Positions 26,167-34,766 of a DNA stretch of 38,653 bases are shown one piece after another. Every line of letters begins with the position of its first letter. Position 1 is the first letter of the stretch. The translations under genes were made by a program, and so were the position numbers. Below the pieces are notes generated by a model that was not told the origin of the DNA, did not search any database, and was given only the letters and a program-made list of their open reading frames with translations. Source of the DNA: Bacteroidales bacterium UBA1745 (GTDB taxonomy: Bacteria > Bacteroidota > Bacteroidia > Bacteroidales > UBA932); NCBI GenBank assembly GCA_002314885.1, contig DCHT01000041.1, positions 5,546-44,198 of the forward strand, in the 5' to 3' direction.

Positions 26167-26174
26167 CGGCCGAT

Positions 26175-27098
26175 ATGTGGTTGGCATTGGCATTTTTATC
26201 CGCAGCATTGCTCGGCATCTACGACGTTTCTAAGAAAGCGGCGGTGAAAGACAATGCCGTAATCCCGGTGCTCCTCCTCAACGTATTCTTCGAATCGATC
26301 ATCTTCCTGCCTTTCCTTATCGACTCCGCAGGCGGCTTCGGATGGTTTGCGGGAACTCCCTTCGACACGACGCCCTGCCCTCCCGGGACCGAGCAGCTGC
26401 CTCTCTACAAGGCGCATCTGCTGCTTGTAGGCAAAAGTGTCATCGTGCTATCTTCCTGGATTCTGGGATACTTCGGACTCAAGCATCTGCCCATCACCAT
26501 AGTAGGTCCGATAAACGCCCTCAGACCGGTGTTGGTGCTCATAGGAGCCATCTTCATATTCGGGGAAAGGCTGAACTTGATGCAGTGGCTTGGCGTCGCC
26601 CTGGGCTTCACTTCCCTCTTCCTGCTGAGCCTTTCGTCCAAGAAGGAAAAGATCGATTTCCGCAGAAACAAATGGATATGGTGCACTTTCGGATCCGTAA
26701 TCATCGCAACCGGCAGCGCCCTCTACGACAGGTTCCTGATGAACCACCTCTCCCCTCTTTTCGTCCAAGGCTGGTATGTGATGTATCAGCTGATGATGAT
26801 GACCGTCGTATTGATGGTGGTCTGGTATCCGACGCGCAAGACCACCACTCCGTTCCATTGGAGCTGGGCCATCCCGCTCGTCGCAGTATTCATTGCATCC
26901 GCCGACGTAGCCTACCTGACCGCGCTGCGAAGCGAAGGTTCGATGATCTCCGTCATTTCCCTCATCAGGCGCGGCTCAGTGATAGTTTCCTTCATCTTCG
27001 GAGCCCTGCTCTTCAAGGAAAAAAATCTCAGGGCGAAGGCCCTGGACCTCGCCCTGATACTTCTGGGTATGGTGATTATCTGGCTTGGCAGCCGCTAG
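26175..27098 (+). CDS. EamA (DMT superfamily) transporter
   Basis: 307 residues from the ATG at 26175 (M-W-L-A-L-A-F-L-S-A-A-L-L-G-I-Y-D-V); upstream ATG 26154 or TTG 26145 would add 7-10 residues. About ten hydrophobic helices form two EamA halves. The first ends in I-T-I-V-G-P-I-N-A-L-R-P-V-L and I-F-G-E-R-L-N-L-M-Q-W-L-G-V. The second has the matching V-I-S-L-I-R-R-G-S-V-I-V-S-F and L-L-F-K-E-K-N-L-R-A-K-A. This is the inverted-repeat drug/metabolite transporter fold in the inner membrane. Substrate unknown. Its stop is 1 base from the stop of the convergent A2M-like gene. Confidence 0.9.
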   Translation: MWLALAFLSAALLGIYDVSKKAAVKDNAVIPVLLLNVFFESIIFLPFLIDSAGGFGWFAGTPFDTTPCPPGTEQLPLYKAHLLLVGKSVIVLSSWILGYFGLKHLPITIVGPINALRPVLVLIGAIFIFGERLNLMQWLGVALGFTSLFLLSLSSKKEKIDFRRNKWIWCTFGSVIIATGSALYDRFLMNHLSPLFVQGWYVMYQLMMMTVVLMVVWYPTRKTTTPFHWSWAIPLVAVFIASADVAYLTALRSEGSMISVISLIRRGSVIVSFIFGALLFKEKNLRAKALDLALILLGMVIIWLGSR

Positions 27099-27099
27099 G

Positions 27100-30000
27100 C
27101 TACTTCTTCACCGACATAAGTCCGTCGTAGTCCGCGTTCGCACGGTAGTGAGGCGCGTACAGGGACTCGATTTCCGCAACCGGCGAGGTGAACACGCCTT
27201 CCTGAGTCACATAGAAGGTCTCGGTGATGGTGGTCTTCTCCTCCGGATATGAGTCGAACCAATACTCGGTGGAAGCGGAACGCACCCAGCGATAGCCCTG
27301 AGGCGAGAAGCTGTACCAGCCGGCAATGCGAAGAGGGCTCATCCACCAGCCATAGTGGCCGGAAAGCTGGTCCACAGGACGCAGACAAGCCGGACGAGGC
27401 ACGCTCAGGCGCACGAAACTGCGGTTCTCTTCATTCCAGATACGATAGGAGGCCACGACCTTGTCTCCCACGCGAAGGACGTCTCCGTCATTGAGAGCCT
27501 TTGTCCCGCCATCGCTGCCTATTAGGGCATATTCGCGGTCGAGGGTGAAGCCGTTGCCGGCAGCCTTGATCTCCTCGAAAGGCTTGCGATAGCGCTTGCT
27601 CAGGAGTATGACCTTGGTGACAAGAACCTCGTCGGATCCGTCCAGGACGCTTGCGAGAGCCTCTACATAGGCAGGGTCGCTGCTCCACTGCTGAGTCTCT
27701 TTCTGGAGCATCAGCCACAGGCGGATCTGATCAGCGAGAGAGTCATATTCAGTGCCCTTGAAGAGGTCGCAGAGCAGGGAGTGGGCGTATGCCTCGCTCT
27801 CGAGCAGTCCCCTGAACGGCATCACCGCATTCGGGTAGTAGCTGCCGCCGTTCTTATGCGGCTGGGCATATTCATAGAGAGATGCGTAATCTGCTTTCAC
27901 TGAGGCACTTATCTTAGCCTTGGCATTGAGTTTCACGCCGAGGGATGAAGCCAGGGAAACGCCGTCCTCTGTAGCCAGGAGATTCACCAGAGTCTTCAGG
28001 CGACGGGCCTTAGAGAGTATGCGGCCATTCAGGCCGCGGGCCTTCTTAGGTACGAGATAGGCAGCTGCCTCCTTGCGGAATGCACGAGACGGCTTGACGG
28101 CCAGTTTCACGTCGGCAAAGAGCGAACGGGCGTACAGATACTGCTCCATAGACAGACCTCCGCACCAATATGGACGCTTGCCCTTGGTGTCGAACTGCTG
28201 CCTGTCGAGATACTCGGCTGCGGCGGAGTACACATCGACATCAAGCTCAATCAGGCCACGGTCTCGCAGACCGGCAAATCGGCCGAGTACAGCGGCGGTC
28301 ACGATAGGAGATGAGTTCATATCCTTGAACCAGGCGAATCCGCCGTCACAGTTCCTGCAGGCGAGGATCCTGGCCATCAGGGACGCCTGAACAGAAGAGA
28401 GGCTGTCAGCCTTGGCCGGGCCGTCAAGTGCAGCGGAAAGGGCATTGGAATAATATGCATCCACGAGGCTGAACACATTCTCGGACTCAGGATTCTGAAG
28501 AGCAGGAAGCGCCTCGCGCACCATATCTATAATGGATATCTCCTTGCATTCCGCACCCTCAGCCTGGACGTTCACGAACTGCGAACGGAGCTGGGCCAGG
28601 AGGGCTGAGCGGTCCATTCCGGCGAGCAATACGCCCGAATGAGCCTCGGTGAGAGTCTGGAAGGCCTCAAACACAGGCACAGAGACGAACACCGCATCGG
28701 AATAAGTGTTGCCAGCGGCATCAGGCTGTCCCACGAAAGTGAGTCTGATGCCCAGATTCTCCACCTTTGCAATAGCCTCGCTGAGATCGAAGCTCAGGTC
28801 GGCATTGGCTCCCGGAGCGAGGGCACCCAGTTTGCGGACAAGGGTCAGAACCGGCTCGGAGCCCTTTACGGCAGCATACTCGGAAGCATCATAGATCTGC
28901 ACGAGCACATCGCCCTTCACCTCGGTCTTCGCGGCGCTTGCAACGGCAGCGTTCAGCACGTAGCGGTCGCCCTTGAAGAGGTATTTCGGCTCCACGACGG
29001 AGAGTTTGACAGGCACGGTCACGAGCATCTCCTGACGCATTGCGGCCGAATTCATATTCTTGTCGTGTGCGAAAACCTGAACAACATACGACGAGAGCTT
29101 ATCGCTGGTTCGGAACTTGAGGACAGCATTGCCGTCCTTGTCCGGACGGATGAAAGGTTCGAATGCCAGGGCGGCCTTGAAGTCACTGCGCACATCTACT
29201 TCGGCAGCATCATCCATCAGCGCGGCGGAGGCGGCAACGGATTCTTCTGCAACACAATCAAAATCGACGACTGCCATATCCACGGCATTGCGGCTGGACT
29301 TCATCAGAGGCTTCCGAGAACCGGACGCGGCAGACTCCGCATAGCAGAGAAATGGACGGAAAATAACCGTGCCGTCAGAGCCGCAGCAGGTGCTGACGTA
29401 TGGAGCGGAAACCTCAGAGAACCAGAGACTTACAGGACGCCACACATTGGACTGTATGGTCTCAGTGCTCTTGTCGAATACAGTGGCGGCACACTCCGCC
29501 TCAGCAGAAGTGCGGAACGCAATCTCAACGGTAGATGACGGCCTGGCTTCATCGGTGAAGCGGGTGAAGCTCAGGGGCAGGGTATATTTGCTTACCGGAC
29601 GCGAATAGTCCAAAGTATATTGGGTGCTGGTACCGTCCCTGAAATAGAATACGGAAAGCACCACATTGTCCGGATAGGAATTCAGATATTCCCAATCGAT
29701 GGTGGCAAGCGATCCCACCTTGCCCTTTGCACCGGTGAGGTGTATGGTCTGGGCGCGGAGCACACGGTTGTCCTCACCCCAGAGCTGGATGATGGCCCAG
29801 AGCGGAGCACTGCTGTCGCCTATCTGGAAGCGGATGCCGTCACCGACCATCTTCCTATAATACATAGAGAACGAATCTTCGAGGTATTTCGCGTCATCGG
29901 ACACCTTCAGGAATGTGTAGCTGTACTCTCCCTTGTGAGCCTGGCCAGCCTGATCCAGAGCCTGACAGGCGACTTTCACAGTGAAGACTCCGCTCGCATA

Positions 30001-32316
30001 CTTGGAGAGGTAAACGGCAATTTCCTCACCGCTGGTCACGCTGCCACTGGCGACAGTCTGTGAGCCCTTGCTGACTTCGTAGCGTATGTCGATTGGCACT
30101 ATTACTCCATCCTGATTCCTCGTTTCAAAAGTGAGACGGGCATTGGAGTCTATGATTCCAAGTTCCGAATTCGTCTTGCCCTCCGTCAGCCTGAAGCGGC
30201 CTTCAAGGAGATCCTTCAGTTCTGCGGACACCGAAATGTTGCCCCAGATGGCATAGCGGCTGGTACTGAATTCGAGAGTCTCCCCCGTCGCATCCACAAC
30301 CGTCACATTTATATTATACCACTGAGAGTAAACCACATCTGCCTTGCCGGCCTTGAAGCTGAACGAGAAGCGGCCTCCGTCGCCGATCTTGATCTCGGAG
30401 CCGGACTCGCCATCCACCTCACCGCTGACTGACCAGCGTATCTTCGCACCGCTGAGGCTGTGTCCCGAATAAGCCTTCACCGTTCCGCTGACAGTGATCC
30501 TGTCACCCACGAAACTGAAGCCCTCAGCCTTGTCGAATTCGAGGGTAAAGTTCGGCAGGACATATTCGTCCACTACGAAATAGCGGTTTGCGTCCGCCTT
30601 TCCGCACACGGCCTCAATATGCCATGAACCGCCCTTGCGGTCGGCTGGAAGACTGAATTCACCTGCTACGGAGCCGAATTCTCCGGTCTTGAGACTGAGC
30701 TCGGTCACTTTCTTGTACTCGGCGTCATAGAGCACGGCCTGGACTTTTTCACCGGCCTCGCAGACGCGATAGCCATCCTTAGGATTGCCTTTGTAGAATA
30801 TGGCCTTGAACTTGGCCACGTCGCCAGGATTGTAGGCGCCGCAGTCGGTGATCATAGTCGCATAGGAAGCGTCGGAATAAGAGAATGAACTGTTGCCGGC
30901 ACCATTGAAATATTCATCCCTCGACAGTCGCAGACGGCCGTCCGCAGTCTTCAGGCTGCATCTGATTACGTAGGACTTCCTGGAGTTGGAGGCCTTAGAG
31001 ACGAAGTTGTCCGGCAGCGGAGTGAAGCCCACGAAGGAGAAGGCCGGGCAGGTCGCCACTACGGTTTCGTTGGAAATCATAGTCAGGTCCGCCTTGTAGA
31101 CCGGCTCGCCCGTCTTGAAGTCCGCCACATATATGCATTTGCCCACATTGCTGTCCCTGAGTGCCAGGGAAAGGGTGTATTTCTCATATTCAGTCTCGAC
31201 GGTCTTGTCCGTTCCGCCGTAATCGCAGAGGGCGTCGTATGTGCCGTCGTCAAGGCTGGCCGGCAGATCCATACGCAGAGTATCCCTGCGATAATAGCTG
31301 CCCACGTCGTTCTTCAGGACTGCCGAATACTTGGTCTTTCCGTCCTGTCTGAGGGAGAAATCGACTTTCTTCACATTCCTCGCAACCACGGTCAGATGGG
31401 AATCCTTGATTTCGAAACTGAGGTCCTCGCTGTCCAGCTCCTTTATGAGCCTGGTGGCTCCGGTACAGCAGCTGGCAAGTTTTCCGTCGATGCCGGAGAA
31501 CTTCTTCGCATCCGCATTGAACTGTACGCAATCTGCGCGGAGGGCTTTGTAGTCATCCGAAGTGCCCTTGTTGTTCCTTTCGAGGGAGGCGAGCTTGAGG
31601 CTCAGCAACTGCTGCCTTGCCAGAAGGGCAACGGCCTCATCCTTGTGGTCGGAGGCATAGGCCTGGTAAGCCGCTTCAGACTTGTCGTTGGAAGTGAAGC
31701 GGAAGATTTTCAGGAAATCCAGGATGTCCGACTCCGGCTGCTTGCCGTCCAGGCAGGTCCTGAGAGACGGTTCCACCTTGGAAGCCCCGCTTGCATTGTT
31801 GGAGAGCCAGAGCGTCCAGAGCGCAAACTCGTAGTCATTGGAGATTCTGTCGTTGATGAACGAACGCAATTCATAGGCGTCGGAAGGAAAGCCCGACCAG
31901 GAAATCCTCCTGGCAAGTTCTGGGGTGTGAACCTCCTTGAGCGCGGAGGCGTTCTGTTCCACGAATTGCTGCAGATCAACTCCGCCATACATCTTATAAT
32001 AATAGAAGCAGAGGCTTGGGTCGCCGTAGTTTTCAATCTCATTGCGGAAAGCGGTCGAAGCTGAATCGCGCAGTTTCCAATTGAGGCTGGAAGTCACCGA
32101 GCGGCTGGTCTCGCAGGCATCGTAGTAATCCCACATCAGCCTGTCCTTCAAGGACTTGGCTTTGATGTCATCCAGCACCTGAAGCTGAGTTTTCGGCAGG
32201 TCGGCCTTCTGGGCCACCTCGTATTTCTTCCAGAGATCCGTGAGGACGTGCTCATCCGAAGATGAGGTGAAGAGAGCTGCGACGGCAGCGAATATTCCAA
32301 GCAATAATCTGTTCAT
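27100..32316 (-). CDS. Second alpha-2-macroglobulin-like protein, thioester lost
   Basis: 1738 residues. Signal peptide to about residue 18 (L-L-G-I-F-A-A-V-A-A-L-F) with no lipobox Cys, so soluble periplasmic or type I-cleaved rather than a lipoprotein. MG domains are recognisable by V-V-D-E-Y-V-L-P-N-F-T-L-E-F and by the A2M-type segment F-E-P-F-I-R-P-D-K-D-G-N-A-V-L-K-F-R-T-S-D. A helical thioester-domain-like region contains C-D-G-G-F-A-W-F, equivalent to D-G-G-F-A-Y-W of the A2M at 566-6040. At the place where that protein has C-T-E-Q, this one has N1280-V-F-S, so covalent trapping is not possible. It follows folC by 16 bases and is not linked to a PBP. Non-thioester A2Ms are known in bacteria, with roles unresolved; a scaffold or protease-binding role is inference. 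Confidence 0.88.
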   Translation of the reverse strand: MNRLLLGIFAAVAALFTSSSDEHVLTDLWKKYEVAQKADLPKTQLQVLDDIKAKSLKDRLMWDYYDACETSRSVTSSLNWKLRDSASTAFRNEIENYGDPSLCFYYYKMYGGVDLQQFVEQNASALKEVHTPELARRISWSGFPSDAYELRSFINDRISNDYEFALWTLWLSNNASGASKVEPSLRTCLDGKQPESDILDFLKIFRFTSNDKSEAAYQAYASDHKDEAVALLARQQLLSLKLASLERNNKGTSDDYKALRADCVQFNADAKKFSGIDGKLASCCTGATRLIKELDSEDLSFEIKDSHLTVVARNVKKVDFSLRQDGKTKYSAVLKNDVGSYYRRDTLRMDLPASLDDGTYDALCDYGGTDKTVETEYEKYTLSLALRDSNVGKCIYVADFKTGEPVYKADLTMISNETVVATCPAFSFVGFTPLPDNFVSKASNSRKSYVIRCSLKTADGRLRLSRDEYFNGAGNSSFSYSDASYATMITDCGAYNPGDVAKFKAIFYKGNPKDGYRVCEAGEKVQAVLYDAEYKKVTELSLKTGEFGSVAGEFSLPADRKGGSWHIEAVCGKADANRYFVVDEYVLPNFTLEFDKAEGFSFVGDRITVSGTVKAYSGHSLSGAKIRWSVSGEVDGESGSEIKIGDGGRFSFSFKAGKADVVYSQWYNINVTVVDATGETLEFSTSRYAIWGNISVSAELKDLLEGRFRLTEGKTNSELGIIDSNARLTFETRNQDGVIVPIDIRYEVSKGSQTVASGSVTSGEEIAVYLSKYASGVFTVKVACQALDQAGQAHKGEYSYTFLKVSDDAKYLEDSFSMYYRKMVGDGIRFQIGDSSAPLWAIIQLWGEDNRVLRAQTIHLTGAKGKVGSLATIDWEYLNSYPDNVVLSVFYFRDGTSTQYTLDYSRPVSKYTLPLSFTRFTDEARPSSTVEIAFRTSAEAECAATVFDKSTETIQSNVWRPVSLWFSEVSAPYVSTCCGSDGTVIFRPFLCYAESAASGSRKPLMKSSRNAVDMAVVDFDCVAEESVAASAALMDDAAEVDVRSDFKAALAFEPFIRPDKDGNAVLKFRTSDKLSSYVVQVFAHDKNMNSAAMRQEMLVTVPVKLSVVEPKYLFKGDRYVLNAAVASAAKTEVKGDVLVQIYDASEYAAVKGSEPVLTLVRKLGALAPGANADLSFDLSEAIAKVENLGIRLTFVGQPDAAGNTYSDAVFVSVPVFEAFQTLTEAHSGVLLAGMDRSALLAQLRSQFVNVQAEGAECKEISIIDMVREALPALQNPESENVFSLVDAYYSNALSAALDGPAKADSLSSVQASLMARILACRNCDGGFAWFKDMNSSPIVTAAVLGRFAGLRDRGLIELDVDVYSAAAEYLDRQQFDTKGKRPYWCGGLSMEQYLYARSLFADVKLAVKPSRAFRKEAAAYLVPKKARGLNGRILSKARRLKTLVNLLATEDGVSLASSLGVKLNAKAKISASVKADYASLYEYAQPHKNGGSYYPNAVMPFRGLLESEAYAHSLLCDLFKGTEYDSLADQIRLWLMLQKETQQWSSDPAYVEALASVLDGSDEVLVTKVILLSKRYRKPFEEIKAAGNGFTLDREYALIGSDGGTKALNDGDVLRVGDKVVASYRIWNEENRSFVRLSVPRPACLRPVDQLSGHYGWWMSPLRIAGWYSFSPQGYRWVRSASTEYWFDSYPEEKTTITETFYVTQEGVFTSPVAEIESLYAPHYRANADYDGLMSVKK

Positions 32317-32332
32317 AAGTCGTCAGTCTAAA

Positions 32333-33604
32333 TTAACTGAAGCAGCGGACTGCTTCGGACACCACGTATGTGCTGCCGCCGATATATATCAAAGGTTGTG
32401 CCGCAGAGGCAGAGAGGTCCATCGCAAGTTTCACGGCATCGGGAACCGATGGAAGCACGTGACACTCCGCCTGGGCCTTCGAGGCCTCCTCGCAGCAGCG
32501 GCGATAGCGCTCGCAGGCCTCCTGGGCTGGCAGGGCGCGGTGGTTGTCGGCATTGGTGAAAATGATATGCGCGGCCTCGGCAGGCATCAGTCTCAGCACC
32601 GCATCCACGTCCTTGTCGGAGACGGAGCCATACACCAGAATCAGCGTACGGCCAGCCTTCGCGAGAGCCGACAGCTGTGAGAAATTATATTTCAGTCCGT
32701 GCTCGTTGTGACCTATGTCACAGAGCACTTCCGGATTGGACTGCAGACGTTCCCAGCGACCGTGGAATTCCATCCTGGACGCCGTGTGGATCAGTGCATC
32801 CCTGACTTCCGGAGTGACCCTCAGGGAAAGCACTTCGAGAGCGGTCAGGACGGTGCGTAGATTCTTCTTCTGATAGCAGCCCTGAAGATCCATAGCGGCC
32901 AGTATACCCTCAGAATCAGACCAGCCTTCCGGAATGACCTTATCGGCAAATATGAGATTGCTGTTCAATGACTTAGCCTCGAAGACCGGATCCGTCTCGG
33001 GATCCGATTCGCCCACCACCACAGGCACTTCCGGCTTGATTATACCCGCCTTTTCGAAGGCGATTTCCGCCTTGGTGTTGCCGAGTATATCGCAGTGGTC
33101 GAGACCGATATTCGTAATCACGGAAAGGACCGGAGTTATGATGTTCGTACTGTCCATTCTGCCTCCCAGTCCGACCTCGATCACCGCATAATCGACCTTC
33201 TGCTGAGCGAACCACCAGAATGCCATTGCAGTGGTAAGTTCGAAGAAGGAAAGTCCCAGTTCGCGGGCCTTCCCTCCCCATTCCTCCACGAAGCGGCCAG
33301 TGTCCTCTTCGCTTATCAGACGCACGCCGTCGCCATCGATGACGCGGGCACGCTCCCTGAGGTCGAGGATGTGCGGAGAAGTATAGAGTCCCACCCTCAG
33401 ACCTGTGGCGGCCAGGGCGGATGATATCATATTTGACACGGAACCCTTGCCGTTGGTGCCGGCCACGTGTACGCAGCGGTACTGCCTGTGAGGGTGCCCC
33501 ATCTGCCCGTCCAGGCACATCATTCTGTCGAGGCCCGGTTTAAAGGCAGAGGCTCCGGCCGTCTGGAAAGACTGGAACTCGGAGAAGAAGTCATCGTATT
33601 TCAT
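32333..33604 (-). CDS. folC: Bifunctional folylpolyglutamate synthase/dihydrofolate synthase
   Basis: 423 residues from the ATG at 33604 (M-K-Y-D-D-F-F-S-E-F-Q); a TTG two codons earlier is less likely. The Mur-ligase-type ATP loop H-V-A-G-T-N-G-K-G-S-V-S is at about 46-57. The folate-type motifs T-S-P-H-I-L-D-L-R-E-R, F-E-L-T-T-A-M-A-F and L-D-H-C-D-I-L-G-N-T-K-A-E-I-A-F-E-K-A-G-I-I-K-P follow, and the C-terminal ligase domain has D-I-G-H-N-E-H-G-L. It adds glutamate to dihydropteroate and to reduced folates in the cytoplasm. The length matches the family. It precedes the non-thioester A2M by 16 bases on the same strand, so the two may be co-transcribed although functionally unrelated. Confidence 0.95.
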   Translation of the reverse strand: MKYDDFFSEFQSFQTAGASAFKPGLDRMMCLDGQMGHPHRQYRCVHVAGTNGKGSVSNMISSALAATGLRVGLYTSPHILDLRERARVIDGDGVRLISEEDTGRFVEEWGGKARELGLSFFELTTAMAFWWFAQQKVDYAVIEVGLGGRMDSTNIITPVLSVITNIGLDHCDILGNTKAEIAFEKAGIIKPEVPVVVGESDPETDPVFEAKSLNSNLIFADKVIPEGWSDSEGILAAMDLQGCYQKKNLRTVLTALEVLSLRVTPEVRDALIHTASRMEFHGRWERLQSNPEVLCDIGHNEHGLKYNFSQLSALAKAGRTLILVYGSVSDKDVDAVLRLMPAEAAHIIFTNADNHRALPAQEACERYRRCCEEASKAQAECHVLPSVPDAVKLAMDLSASAAQPLIYIGGSTYVVSEAVRCFS

Positions 33605-33626
33605 TGCCAAAATTTTGTTCAGACCC

Positions 33627-33634
33627 CAAAATTA
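33627..33634 (-). promoter_or_regulatory. Possible -7 element of the folC promoter
   Basis: The minus strand reads TAATTTTG, a full match to TAnnTTTG, 22 bases before the ATG at 33604. No TTG-type -33 element at the right spacing, so this is weak. Confidence 0.35.
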
Positions 33635-33689
33635 CTTAAATTTACAAAGTATTCGCGCCAATCCGCGATACATATTATAAATATAATAG

Positions 33690-34760
33690 ATGGAGCAATA
33701 CCAAGCACTCAATTCCGAGTACGTCATCGACGGTGTGAAAATGGAATCCACACCTGCTTCGATGCTGGACGAATGCCTCTCAGAAGGAGACAGGAAGAGA
33801 AGAAATTGTGAAGGACAGACCGGAGAAATCTCCGACGAGACCCTCGACAGGCCAGTCAGAAGCGTCGCCTACGACAAGAGTCGCATTGCCGACTACGCCG
33901 ACGCCGTGACCGCCGACGCTCGTGGGGACCGCCTCTTTGAGCTCCCATTCCCGGAGCAGTTCACGAGAAGGACCATCGCAAAGGCCCTCCTGGATGCCAT
34001 CTGGACCGATGACAGCTTCACGCTCAGAGACCTCAGCCTGAGCCTCAAGTGGAAGTGGAATTCCGGAAAAATAGGCAATATGGCCGCTTTCCACGCCAGT
34101 TCCGCAGCCGCAGCCGACTATATTTACGACCTCGACATAGTCCTCGACTCCTACGGTTTCAAGGACGGGGACGGAGACTGCGCCCTGGAATGCAAAGTCA
34201 GCGGAGCAGGCAGGCACCGCATCTGCACCGAAGTGCCCGTGGATGGCAGCGACGACGACTGGCTGATCTACATCCCGTTCGACACCTGCGCCTACAGGCT
34301 GGGCGGTTCCGCGCTTTCTCGCAAACTCGGTTCCAACGGTGACGTCGCCCCTGAAGTCAATGACCCGGACTGGTTTATGGACTGTTACGAAGTCGTACGC
34401 GAACTCGTGGAGGACGGAGTCGTGACAGCCGGCACCACAGTCTGCGAAGGTGGCCTGATGGCTGCCATCAGGCGTATGTGCAGCAAGGCCGAGCTCAACA
34501 TCAGCGGCATTTCCGCATCCTGTCAGGAGAAGGACACCGTGCGCATACTCTTCAGCGAAGTGCCCGGCGTGCTGGTGCGCATCAGGGACATCGACTACGA
34601 CTACATCGACTCGCAGATGATCCTCCAGGACATCGCATACTACCCTCTCGGGCATCCTAATGAATCAGCAGAGGGCATATCAATCACTGACCACAGCAAA
34701 CCCGCAATCAGCAGCATTCTCGGAGCCCTCCTCGGACAGGCTTCGGAAGGAGAAGACTAA
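33690..34760 (+). CDS. PurL/AIR-synthase C-terminal-like protein of unknown activity
   Basis: 356 residues. The C-terminal half resembles the AIRS_C domain of phosphoribosylformylglycinamidine synthase. It has V-V-R-E-L-V-E-D-G-V-V-T-A-G-T-T-V, then C252-E-G-G-L-M-A-A-I-R-R-M-C where PurL has D-x-S-D/E-G-G-L, and L-F-S-E-V-P-G-V-L-V as the matching strand. The N-terminal 90 residues are polar and unlike anything I recognise. At 356 residues it is far shorter than PurL (about 1230-1300 in this phylum) and lacks an obvious glutaminase domain, so it is either a derived paralogue or a binding protein with the fold. No signal peptide; cytoplasmic. It is 6 bases upstream of the PhoH ATPase gene, implying co-expression. 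The family assignment is by remembered pattern and is moderate. Confidence 0.6.
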   Translation: MEQYQALNSEYVIDGVKMESTPASMLDECLSEGDRKRRNCEGQTGEISDETLDRPVRSVAYDKSRIADYADAVTADARGDRLFELPFPEQFTRRTIAKALLDAIWTDDSFTLRDLSLSLKWKWNSGKIGNMAAFHASSAAAADYIYDLDIVLDSYGFKDGDGDCALECKVSGAGRHRICTEVPVDGSDDDWLIYIPFDTCAYRLGGSALSRKLGSNGDVAPEVNDPDWFMDCYEVVRELVEDGVVTAGTTVCEGGLMAAIRRMCSKAELNISGISASCQEKDTVRILFSEVPGVLVRIRDIDYDYIDSQMILQDIAYYPLGHPNESAEGISITDHSKPAISSILGALLGQASEGED

Positions 34761-34766
34761 AATACA

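Noticed and set aside
28639..29538. A 299-codon plus-strand frame
   Set aside because: Antisense to the second A2M gene and without any recognisable motif.
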